The notes beneath the pieces were generated by a model. The model made no database searches and had not been told where the DNA came from. It saw only the letters and a program-made list of their open reading frames with translations. The position numbers and the translations under genes are program-made. From Chlorobiaceae bacterium (GTDB taxonomy: Bacteria; Bacteroidota; Chlorobiia; Chlorobiales; Chlorobiaceae): a DNA stretch of 64,000 bases. Shown here one piece after another: positions 37,319 to 46,069 of the stretch (positions are counted from its first letter, which is position 1; every line of letters begins with the position of its first letter). The stretch covers positions 1 through 64,000 of the forward strand of contig JAAXWS010000009.1 of assembly GCA_013334865.1 (NCBI GenBank), read 5' to 3'.

Positions 37319-37366
37319 GGGCAACCACAGGGGGTTGCCCCTACAGGGGGGTGCGATGCCCCCCCT
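37305..37366. repeat. Cluster of REP-like palindromes behind the RAYT remnant
   Basis: Three palindromes lie in tandem: TCCCC-ATT-GGGGA (37305-37317), GGGCAACC-ACAGGG-GGTTGCCC (37319-37340) and AGGGGGG-(7-8 nt)-CCCCCCT (37345-37366). RAYTs are known to be flanked by the REP palindromes they mobilise. The last palindrome ends at the rlpA stop codon and may serve as its 3' mRNA structure. Confidence 0.65.
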
Positions 37367-37877
37367 ACCGGAATATCGATTCGACGCGGACGCGGGCTGT
37401 GCCTTTTTCGTAGTAGCCGAGCTGCCTGGCGGCTTCGGCGGAGAGGTCGATGACCCGGTCGTCGACGAAGGGGCCGCGGTCGTTGACCCGAACCACGATC
37501 GAACGGTTGTTCTCGAGGTTGGTGACCCGGACGATCATCGGAAGCGGAAGGAATTTGTGGGCAGCGCTCGGCAGGCCGGGGTCGAAGATTTCCCCGTAAG
37601 CGGTGGGTTGCCCGTTGTGCTGGTCGAGCGTCTCCTGGCCGTACCATGAGGCGATGCCGGTCTCCTCGTAGGCGTAGACCTGGTCGAAGCTCATGGGGAC
37701 GTAGACCCTGCCGGCGATGACGTAGGGGCCATCCTTGAGCTTGCCGAGGCGGTAGGCCTCTTCGGGGGAGAGCCCGATTTTGCTGACGGGTTTGTAGGGC
37801 GCCCGGGTAGTGGTACAGGCGCCGAGGCCCAGAAGCAGGAGCGCGAAGAGCGCGGGAAGTGACTTTCTGATCTTCAT
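37365..37877 (-). CDS. rlpA: RlpA-family septal lytic transglycosylase lipoprotein
   Basis: A 170-residue lipoprotein with signal peptide and lipobox LGLGAC (Cys21). The C-terminal DPBB fold of RlpA is clear: GIASWYG (about 74-80), the active-site Glu/His region NGQPTAYGEIFD, RVTNLENNRSIVVRVNDRGPF and the conserved DLS...AARQLG helix with the acidic residue. RlpA cleaves glycan strands lacking stem peptides and localises to the septum; there is no SPOR domain here. Its stop lies at the edge of the REP-like cluster. It is divergent from the hydrolase gene. Confidence 0.88.
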   Translation of the reverse strand: MKIRKSLPALFALLLLGLGACTTTRAPYKPVSKIGLSPEEAYRLGKLKDGPYVIAGRVYVPMSFDQVYAYEETGIASWYGQETLDQHNGQPTAYGEIFDPGLPSAAHKFLPLPMIVRVTNLENNRSIVVRVNDRGPFVDDRVIDLSAEAARQLGYYEKGTARVRVESIFR

Positions 37878-38011
37878 GATGCTTTGGTGCTTCGGAACGG
37901 ATCGTACCGGCGGGTCCGTCCCTTTTCGAAAAAATAGCCAATTCGCGAGAATTTCCGCGATGCCCTGGTATATTTGCTCTTCAACTGCTGCCCTGTTCGG
38001 GCAGGGCTCCC

Positions 38012-38839
38012 GTGGAGGGGGTGCTTAGCGGAACAATTGCATACTGGATGAGGATCGAGGGAATCGACAGCCGGAACGGCCGGAGGCTCACGGGAGTGAT
38101 GATCCTGCATGGCTTCACGGCAAACCTCGAGAGCGTGAAACCGCTCTTCGAAGCCGTCGGGCGCACCGGGCTCGAACTGTTCACGCCATTGCTGCGCGGG
38201 CATGGGCAGGCGTCGCCCGACGCGCTGCGGGGGGTAACCTGGCTCGACTGGCTCGACGATGCCGAGCGGGCCATGGCCGCCGCTACGGGTGCCGGCGGCA
38301 AGCTGGTCGTCATCGGGCACAGCATGGGGGCGCTCCTGGCCCTGCAGCTGGCGGCGCGCCATCCCGACCTGGTCGATTCGGTCATTCTCGCAACACCGCC
38401 GATCCGGATAGCTTCGCTGCTCGCCCCCGGCCGGCCGCTCCATTTCCTTGCCCCGCTGGTCAGCATGCTGGTCGACCGGTGGGAATTCCAGTCCCGCTTT
38501 GCAGACCCGGCAGATGCCATTATCCCCGAGAACTACCGCTGGGCTCCGACCCGGACCATCATGTCGATGTTCGAACTGCTCGAGGCGACGATGGCGGTCA
38601 TGAACCGAATCAGTGCCCCGACGCTCATCCTGCACGGCAGGCACGACAGCAGCATCCTGCCCGAAAGCGCAGGAATGGTCATGCAGGCCATCGGTACTCC
38701 TGCCGCAGAGAAGCGGGTGGAGTGGTTTGAAAAGACCGACCACCAGATTTTTTGTGACTGCGAAAGGGACCGGGCCGTCAGTGCAGTCTCCGGGTTCATC
38801 GTCCGCCGGATAGCGGCGGGCCTCTCCCCGCAACGCTAA
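38012..38839 (+). CDS. Alpha/beta hydrolase (carboxylesterase/monoacylglycerol-lipase-like)
   Basis: A protein of up to 275 residues with the serine hydrolase fold: oxyanion strand ILHGFTANLES, nucleophile elbow GHSMG, acid in LHGRHDSSILPE and histidine in KTDHQIF. This pattern matches the Est30-type carboxylesterases and monoacylglycerol lipases, which hydrolyse short to medium acyl esters. The start is uncertain: GTG 38012 or GTG 38021, with ATG 38048 giving a 263-residue protein beginning MRIEGIDS. A TGGTATATT extended -10-like element at 37966-37974 may be its promoter. The natural substrate is unknown. Confidence 0.82.
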   Translation: MEGVLSGTIAYWMRIEGIDSRNGRRLTGVMILHGFTANLESVKPLFEAVGRTGLELFTPLLRGHGQASPDALRGVTWLDWLDDAERAMAAATGAGGKLVVIGHSMGALLALQLAARHPDLVDSVILATPPIRIASLLAPGRPLHFLAPLVSMLVDRWEFQSRFADPADAIIPENYRWAPTRTIMSMFELLEATMAVMNRISAPTLILHGRHDSSILPESAGMVMQAIGTPAAEKRVEWFEKTDHQIFCDCERDRAVSAVSGFIVRRIAAGLSPQR

Positions 38840-38862
38840 AATAGCGGCCTTTTCGCCTCTCG

Positions 38863-39525
38863 ATGATGCCTGAACAATTCGCCGAATCACGCCGGGTGAT
38901 CGACCTCAGCCACCCCATCTGCCCGGAGATGCCGGTCTGGCAAGGTGCTCCCGCACCCGAGCTCCTGCCCCTCGCCACCGTTCGTGACGACGGCTTCGCC
39001 GAACACTCCATCCGCCTTTCGTCCCATACGGGTACCCACCTCGACGCTCCTGCCCACATGATCGAGGGCGGGGCCTCGCTCGACAGCTTCGCCCCCGGAC
39101 GGTTCTTCGGCAGGGCTGCGGTGGTCGACGCCCGTGCCTCCCGGGACGGCGTCATCGGACGAGGGCTGCTGGAGGAGTACGGGCAGGCAATCGGCTCCGC
39201 GGATTTCGTCCTGCTCCATACGGGCTGGGCACGCCTCTGGGGCAAACCGGGGTATGGCGCCGGATACCCTGTGCTCGCTGATGAAGCTGCCGAGTGGCTC
39301 TCCTCAAAGGGGCTGAAGGGGGTCGGCATCGACGCCCCCTCCTTCGATCCCCCCGATTCCCAGGGGTTCCCGGTCCATCTGCGGCTGCTCGGCTCTGGCG
39401 TTCTGCTGGTCGAAAACCTGGCGAACCTCAACCTGCTCCCTCCCTCCGGATGCACGCTGGCCGTTTTTCCCCTTCCGGTCAGGGACACCGAAGCCTGCCC
39501 GGTCAGGGCCGTGGCGATCCTCTGA
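38863..39525 (+). CDS. Cyclase family protein (kynurenine formamidase-like metal hydrolase)
   Basis: A 220-residue member of the putative cyclase family (PF04199 type). The start VIDLSHPICPEMPVW is typical, and the metal-binding HTGTHLDAPAHM (about 47-58) carries the HxGTHxDxPxH signature. Family members include bacterial kynurenine formamidase (KynB) and isatin hydrolase; no kyn genes are nearby, so the substrate cannot be assigned. It lies 23 bp after the alpha/beta hydrolase and may be co-transcribed. Confidence 0.85.
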   Translation: MMPEQFAESRRVIDLSHPICPEMPVWQGAPAPELLPLATVRDDGFAEHSIRLSSHTGTHLDAPAHMIEGGASLDSFAPGRFFGRAAVVDARASRDGVIGRGLLEEYGQAIGSADFVLLHTGWARLWGKPGYGAGYPVLADEAAEWLSSKGLKGVGIDAPSFDPPDSQGFPVHLRLLGSGVLLVENLANLNLLPPSGCTLAVFPLPVRDTEACPVRAVAIL

Positions 39526-39740
39526 GCGAGATTTTTTTTTGCTTTTTCCAACCTCTTGATGGTATGGTTCCAGACTGCTTTTCTGCAGAGCAGCTGCGAG
39601 CGATACCCATTCGTTTTCCGGTCGGAGCGTTAACTATTGTTATGGCGTATTTTTGGAAGTTTGGAAGAGAGACGTTACTTTTGCGTCACTGTTTTCAGCA
39701 TTTGCTCGAACTGTTCTTTCCTATCGAAACCAAAAGGATT

Positions 39741-40406
39741 ATGGACAGCTCTGCGCGTAAACTTTCATCCATAACCAGCAAAGTGATCATGGCGCTCGCC
39801 GGATTGTTCCTGGTTGTGTTTCTCCTCGTTCACCTCGGGATCAACCTGCTGCTGCTCGCCAACGACGACGGTCAAGCTTTCTCGGCGGCGGCGAATTTCA
39901 TGGGCACCAATGCGGTGATCAGGGTCATGGAACCGGTGCTCTTCGGCGGATTCCTCCTGCACATGCTCTTCGGCCTCCTGGTCAGCTTCCGGAACCGGGC
40001 ATCGAGGCCGGTCCGCTACCAGCACAAGAGCCTCAGCGAAACCTCCCCGCTCTCGAAGTACATGTTCCACAGCGGTATCATCGTCTTCATCTTCCTCGTC
40101 CTTCACCTCATCGATTTCTACTTCATCAAGGTCGGTCTGGTCGCGCCTCCAGCAGGTGTCGAACGCCACGACTTCTACCATCGGTCGCTCGCGCTGTTTG
40201 CCGACAAGGGATACTCCGCGGCCTACATGGTCGGGTTCCTGTTCCTCGGGTTCCACCTGAACCACGCCGTTCAGGCTGCGTTCCAGACGATGGGCTTCAA
40301 CCATAGCAAGTATACCGGGGCCGTCAAGGCCGGGAGCACCATCTATTCGGTCATCGTCGCCGGCGGGTTCATGATCATCCCGCTCTGGTTCATGATCTCC
40401 AGGTAA
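39741..40406 (+). CDS. sdhC: Succinate dehydrogenase/fumarate reductase cytochrome b subunit
   Basis: A 221-residue membrane anchor with five predicted transmembrane helices and several conserved histidines for haem binding (e.g. LVHLGINLLL, LVLHLIDFYF, LGFHLNHAVQ). The size and single-anchor layout fit type B complexes (one polypeptide, two haems) of Bacteroidetes/Chlorobi and epsilonproteobacteria. AAAAGGA precedes ATG 39741. The 215 bp upstream contain a T-run just after the cyclase gene but no clear hairpin. In green sulfur bacteria the enzyme works as fumarate reductase in the reductive TCA cycle. Confidence 0.92.
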   Translation: MDSSARKLSSITSKVIMALAGLFLVVFLLVHLGINLLLLANDDGQAFSAAANFMGTNAVIRVMEPVLFGGFLLHMLFGLLVSFRNRASRPVRYQHKSLSETSPLSKYMFHSGIIVFIFLVLHLIDFYFIKVGLVAPPAGVERHDFYHRSLALFADKGYSAAYMVGFLFLGFHLNHAVQAAFQTMGFNHSKYTGAVKAGSTIYSVIVAGGFMIIPLWFMISR

Positions 40407-40460
40407 CGCTCCGGCATCCCCGAACGATCTCCATGAACGTCACTGCAAACATAACCGTAC

Positions 40461-42401
<1,941 letters not shown>

Positions 42402-42410
42402 TCTGCGATC

Positions 42411-43184
42411 ATGAATTTCACCCTGAAGATTTGGCGTCAGAAAAACGGCGCGGATAAAGGCGGCCTGGTCACCTACGAGGTCAAGGGGATCTCTCCCGAC
42501 AGCTCCTTCTTCGAGATGCTCGACATGCTCAACCAGCAGCTGATCGGCCAGGGAATCGATCCCGTCTCATTCGACCACGACTGTCGCGAGGGCATCTGCG
42601 GCACCTGCAGCCTCTACATCAACGGCCGTCCTCACGGTCCGCTGAAGGGGGTAACCACCTGCCAGCTGCACATGCGCTCGTTCAGGGACGGTGAGGCCAT
42701 CTTCATCGAGCCCTGGCGTTGCGGCGCTTTCCCGGTCATCAAGGACCTCATCGTCGACCGGAGCGCTTTCGACAGGATCATCCAGTCCGGCGGGTACGTT
42801 TCGGTGAACTCCGGAGGTATCCCTGACGCCAATGCCATTCCCGTGCCCAAGCACGATTCAGACGCTTCGTTCGACGCGGCGGCGTGCATCGGCTGTGGCG
42901 CCTGCGTGGCTTCCTGTCCGAACGCCTCGGCCATGCTGTTCGTCTCGTCCAAGGTCTCGCACCTCGCCCTGCTTCCGCAGGGTCGCATCGAGGCCGAGCG
43001 TCGCGTCCAGAACATGGTCGCCACCATGGACAGCCTCGGCTTCGGCAACTGCAGCAACACCTACGCCTGCGAGGCCGAGTGCCCCAAGGAGATCTCGGTG
43101 GCGAACATCGCCCGCATGAACCGGGAGTTCCTTGCCGCCAAGGTCTTCGCCGAAAAGGAGAAGAAGGTCAGCTTCTCGCTCTGA
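42411..43184 (+). CDS. sdhB: Succinate dehydrogenase/fumarate reductase iron-sulfur subunit
   Basis: A 257-residue three-cluster protein. The [2Fe-2S] cysteines are in [10 protein letters not shown] and the later VTTC (Cys58, 63, 66, 84). The C-terminal ferredoxin domain has [14 protein letters not shown] and [12 protein letters not shown] for the [4Fe-4S] and [3Fe-4S] clusters. It carries electrons between the flavin and the haem membrane subunit. It completes the sdhCAB operon; an imperfect hairpin at 43209-43243 without a T-run may mark its 3' end. Confidence 0.95.
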   Translation: MNFTLKIWRQKNGADKGGLVTYEVKGISPDSSFFEMLDMLNQQLIGQGIDPVSFDHDCREGICGTCSLYINGRPHGPLKGVTTCQLHMRSFRDGEAIFIEPWRCGAFPVIKDLIVDRSAFDRIIQSGGYVSVNSGGIPDANAIPVPKHDSDASFDAAACIGCGACVASCPNASAMLFVSSKVSHLALLPQGRIEAERRVQNMVATMDSLGFGNCSNTYACEAECPKEISVANIARMNREFLAAKVFAEKEKKVSFSL

Positions 43185-43208
43185 TTCCCGCTTTTCGTCC
43201 CCTTTCCG

Positions 43209-43243
43209 ACCGCTCCGGGCGTAACCGGACGGTCGGGAGCGGT
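43209..43243 (+). terminator. Possible hairpin at the end of sdhCAB
   Basis: ACCGCTCC (43209-43216) pairs with GGAGCGGT (43236-43243) across a 19-base loop. There is no T-run, so termination is uncertain. Confidence 0.3.
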
Positions 43244-43389
43244 GACACTCCATCCCGTTCCCTCCCGTCCCTGTTCTCAGCCACCCATGACCGCATCCTG
43301 CCATACGGCTCGTGGGCTGTTTCGGGAACGCTTTGCCCGGCCGGCAGGTAAGCATCAGAAACACCATTTCAAGACGCGGGAACATCTCG

Positions 43390-44610
43390 ATGCCCAACAG
43401 GGGGAACGATTTTCGCCCGGAGGCGCGGCTTCCAGCCGGAATCTGGGTGCTCGGCTTCGTGTCGATGCTCATGGACATGTCGTCGGAGCTCATCCTGAGC
43501 CTGCTTCCGGTTTTCATGACGACCCTGCTGGGGGCCAGCATGCTCAGCATCGGCATCGTTGAAGGCTTCGCCGAGGCCACCGCCTCGTTCATGAAGCTCT
43601 TTTCCGGCATCAGGAGCGACCGCTCGGGACGACGCAAGCCGCTGGCGGTCGTCGGGTATGGCCTGAGCGCCCTGGCCAAGCCGCTCTTCCCCCTTGCAGC
43701 CTCGATCGACACCCTGTTCCTCGCCCGCTTCGCCGACCGGGTCGGCAAGGGGATCCGGGGTGCCCCGAGGGATGCCCTGATTGCCGAACTCGTGCCCGCA
43801 GAGATGCTTGGCGCGGCTTACGGGCTTCGTCAGGCGCTCGACTCCGCGGGCGCCTTCATCGGGCCGCTGCTGGCCGTGCTGCTGATGCTCCTGTTTGCCG
43901 GCGACATCCGCAGCGTGCTGTGGTGCGCCACGATCCCCGCCCTGTTCTGCGTGCTGCTGCTTGGCTCCGGGTTGCGTGAACCGGTCGCCGCTTCCGTTCC
44001 CCAAGCTGCGCCGGAACGCCCCTCTATCCCTGGCGGCATCAGGGAGATGAAGCTTCCCTTCTGGATGGTGGTGCTGACCGGGGCGACCTTCACCATGGCG
44101 CGGTTCAGCGATGCGTTCCTGCTGCTCCGGGCGCTCGGCTCGGGGATGCCCGCGGGCCTCGTCCCTCTCGTGATGGTCGTCATGAACCTGGTCTACTCGG
44201 GCGTATCGTATCCGGCGGGTCTCCTGTCCGACCGGTACGGTGCGTTCCGCCAGCTTGCCGTGGGCATCTTCCTGCTCATCGTCGCGAACCTGGTGCTCGC
44301 CGCCGCGCAGAGGCCGCTCGCCGTCATGGCCGGCGTGGTCGTCTGGGGCCTGCATCTCGGCTTCACCCAGGGGGTTATTTCGAAACTGGTCGCCGCCAGC
44401 GTTCCGCATGAGTTGCTTGCAACCGGCTTCGGCATCTTCAACCTGGTGAACGGTTTCGCCGTGCTGCTGTCGAGCATGCTGGCCGGCGCGCTCTGGCAGC
44501 AGCTAGGCCCCTCGTGGAGCTTCAGGTCCGGCGCGCTCTTCGCACTGCTTGCCGCCGCCGGCCTCGCCGCATCCCGGAGATCGATGGCATCAGGGATTCC
44601 CCGCGCCTGA
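43390..44610 (+). CDS. Major facilitator superfamily transporter
   Basis: A 406-residue protein with about twelve predicted transmembrane helices. The cytoplasmic loop between helices 2 and 3 contains SGIRSDRSGRRKPL, the MFS motif A, with a second related loop SDRYGAFRQ in the C-terminal half. The RVGKGIRGAPRDALIAE segment after helix 4 is typical of a subgroup of uncharacterised MFS permeases. The substrate is unknown and no neighbour suggests one. ATG 43390 is chosen; the long space after sdhB (205 bp) indicates a separate transcript. Confidence 0.85.
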   Translation: MPNRGNDFRPEARLPAGIWVLGFVSMLMDMSSELILSLLPVFMTTLLGASMLSIGIVEGFAEATASFMKLFSGIRSDRSGRRKPLAVVGYGLSALAKPLFPLAASIDTLFLARFADRVGKGIRGAPRDALIAELVPAEMLGAAYGLRQALDSAGAFIGPLLAVLLMLLFAGDIRSVLWCATIPALFCVLLLGSGLREPVAASVPQAAPERPSIPGGIREMKLPFWMVVLTGATFTMARFSDAFLLLRALGSGMPAGLVPLVMVVMNLVYSGVSYPAGLLSDRYGAFRQLAVGIFLLIVANLVLAAAQRPLAVMAGVVVWGLHLGFTQGVISKLVAASVPHELLATGFGIFNLVNGFAVLLSSMLAGALWQQLGPSWSFRSGALFALLAAAGLAASRRSMASGIPRA

Positions 44611-44619
44611 ACCGATGAT

Positions 44620-44647
44620 TTTCATTACATTTCGTTTACTTTATAAA
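44620..44647 (+). promoter_or_regulatory. Probable promoter of the lipoprotein gene
   Basis: TTTCAT (44620-44625) and TATAAA (44642-44647) are separated by 16 bp in an AT-rich patch that stands out from the GC-rich surroundings. It lies 41 bp before the lipoprotein ATG. Confidence 0.5.
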
Positions 44648-44688
44648 ATGAGAGGCGCAGTTCCGTCAACCAGTTACCGGAAGATGAG

Positions 44689-45189
44689 ATGGCACGTCCA
44701 GGCACTTCACGGCCCGCAGGGATGCTCCTGCTGCTTTTCGTAACCACCTCCATCCTTGGAGGTTGCGGCAAGGGGAGCAAGGAGCGCGACCGAAAGCCGG
44801 CCAATGCCGGGGGCGGTACCGGGGCCGGCGTCGAAGAGCGCACGCAGAGCGTCACGATCGAGACCTCCGGCCGCACGGTGGAGATCACGGCCGGCGGCGT
44901 CGGCTGGCCTTCGGGCGTCCCCGCCGAGGTTCCTCCCTTCTCCTTCGGGTCGATCCGCTCCGTCACCAGGACAGAGAGCCCCGAGGGGCACAGCTGGTCC
45001 ATCGCCGCAGGCGAACTGCAGCCTGAGGCCATCAGGAGGTATGCCGCCCTGCTCAAGGAGCGCGGATTCCAGGCCTCGTCGATGATCGTCGGCAATGGCG
45101 GCAGCGTTACCGCCCAGAAAGGGAACATCTCGATCGCCGTGGTGAGCAGCGACGGGAGCGCCACCATCTCCGTCGCCCTGAAGAGGTAA
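44689..45189 (+). CDS. Hypothetical lipoprotein
   Basis: A 166-residue protein with a signal peptide ending in lipobox SILGGC (acylated Cys26), then a Gly/Lys-rich linker and a compact domain (about 50-166). The domain has SVTIETSGRTVEITAGG and an alternation of strands and one helix (PEAIRRYAALLKERGF) that suggests a small alpha/beta module; I do not recognise a named family. No Asp at +2, so outer-membrane location is likely if Lol rules apply. GGAAGATGAG precedes the ATG. It is followed by the HIT gene after 24 bp. Confidence 0.72.
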   Translation: MARPGTSRPAGMLLLLFVTTSILGGCGKGSKERDRKPANAGGGTGAGVEERTQSVTIETSGRTVEITAGGVGWPSGVPAEVPPFSFGSIRSVTRTESPEGHSWSIAAGELQPEAIRRYAALLKERGFQASSMIVGNGGSVTAQKGNISIAVVSSDGSATISVALKR

Positions 45190-45213
45190 CCGTCAACTCC
45201 AAACCGCACCGGC

Positions 45214-45597
45214 ATGTCCCGCACAGACCCCGACTGCATCTTCTGCAAGATCGTCTCCGGCCAGATCCCCGCGACGGTCCTCTACCGCAACGACCACGTG
45301 ATGGCCTTCAGGGACCTCAACCCCGTGGCGCCCGCTCACGTGCTGATCATCCCGCTGGAGCATATCTCCTCGCTGAGCCACCTCTCGACCGGAGACGAGC
45401 GGATTGCCGGCCAGATCCTTCTGGCGGCGCGCACCGTTGCGGAGATGGCCGGGGTGCTGGAATCGGGCTACCGGCTGGTGTTCAACAACGGCCGCGACGC
45501 GCTGCAGAGCGTCGACCACATCCATGCCCACCTCATCGGCGGCAAGAGCATGCCCTGGCCGCCTTTTGCCGGCCAGGCGGTAGGCCACGGCCAGTGA
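45214..45597 (+). CDS. HIT family (HINT-like) nucleotide hydrolase
   Basis: A 127-residue histidine triad protein. The zinc-site start CIFCKIV (residues 8-14) and the triad HIHAHLIGG (about 102-110), with the middle catalytic histidine, are clear. HINT-type proteins hydrolyse purine nucleoside phosphoramidates and aminoacyl adenylates. The cellular role is unknown. The stop codon lies inside the left arm of a 14-bp inverted repeat at 45595-45676. Confidence 0.92.
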   Translation: MSRTDPDCIFCKIVSGQIPATVLYRNDHVMAFRDLNPVAPAHVLIIPLEHISSLSHLSTGDERIAGQILLAARTVAEMAGVLESGYRLVFNNGRDALQSVDHIHAHLIGGKSMPWPPFAGQAVGHGQ

Positions 45598-45676
45598 ACC
45601 TTGAAAAACCAGCTCTGCGATCCGATGGCGGAGCTGGTTCCGAAAAGTCTTGGCCACAACCATTTTTCAAGGTTCA
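45595..45676. repeat. Nested inverted repeat at the end of the HIT gene
   Basis: TGAACCTTGAAAAA (45595-45608) is repeated perfectly inverted as TTTTTCAAGGTTCA (45663-45676). Inside it AACCAGCTC (45607-45615) pairs with GAGCTGGTT (45631-45639). The element starts at the HIT stop codon and ends 100 bp before feoA. The outer arms would place T-runs on either strand, so a bidirectional terminator is possible, but the geometry is also that of a small palindromic element. Confidence 0.6.
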
Positions 45677-45710
45677 TCCGGTGATTCCCGGGAAGCGGAA
45701 ACCTTTTGGT

Positions 45711-45739
45711 TTGCCTGTGTCGTTATTTGTAAATATTCT
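45711..45739 (+). promoter_or_regulatory. Probable promoter of feoAB
   Basis: TTGCCT (45711-45716) and TATTCT (45734-45739) are separated by 17 bp in an AT-rich patch, 37 bp before the feoA ATG. No convincing Fur box overlaps it. Confidence 0.45.
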
Positions 45740-45775
45740 AATTAGCGACCACAACCCCTTACCTTTCGCATCAGG

Positions 45776-46069
45776 ATGAAGCTCTCCCAACTCAAGGTCG
45801 GCGACAAGGCCGTAGTAACCTCCACAGGCAGCGACTCGCTTGTCCGCAGGCGCCTCATGGATCTCGGCCTTATCCGGGGAACCGAGCTGAAGGTGCTCAG
45901 GGTGGCGCCGCTGGGAGATCCCATAGAGATACTGTTCAAGGGGCTTTACCTTACCCTCAGGAAGGCCGAGGCCGAGGGGATCGGCGTCCGGTTGCACGGC
46001 GGGGAGGCCCCGCAGGCGCCCGAGCCGGGCCGGGCCGGGCACCGGTTCCGTTTCGGGCGTGCATCATGA
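45776..46069 (+). CDS. feoA: Ferrous iron transport protein FeoA
   Basis: A 97-residue cytoplasmic SH3-like FeoA. Residues 1-75 match the family: LSQLKVGDKAVV, RRRLMDLGLIRGTELKVLRVAPLGDP and the last strand; the C-terminal 20 residues are a Gly/Arg-rich extension. FeoA interacts with FeoB and is needed for Fe(II) uptake in many bacteria. Its start has only a weak AGG in front. The stop overlaps the feoB start (ATGA), so translation is coupled. Confidence 0.92.
   Translation: MKLSQLKVGDKAVVTSTGSDSLVRRRLMDLGLIRGTELKVLRVAPLGDPIEILFKGLYLTLRKAEAEGIGVRLHGGEAPQAPEPGRAGHRFRFGRAS

Noticed and set aside
37313-37453. C-terminal part of the RAYT reading frame
   Set aside because: After the HIH block the frame runs through palindromes and antisense rlpA; it has no transposase similarity and is open only by chance.
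45720-45745. Possible Fur box in front of feoA (ATTTGTAAATATTCTAAT)
   Set aside because: AT-rich but matches the GATAAT repeats of a Fur site poorly and has little dyad symmetry; only a promoter is reported.
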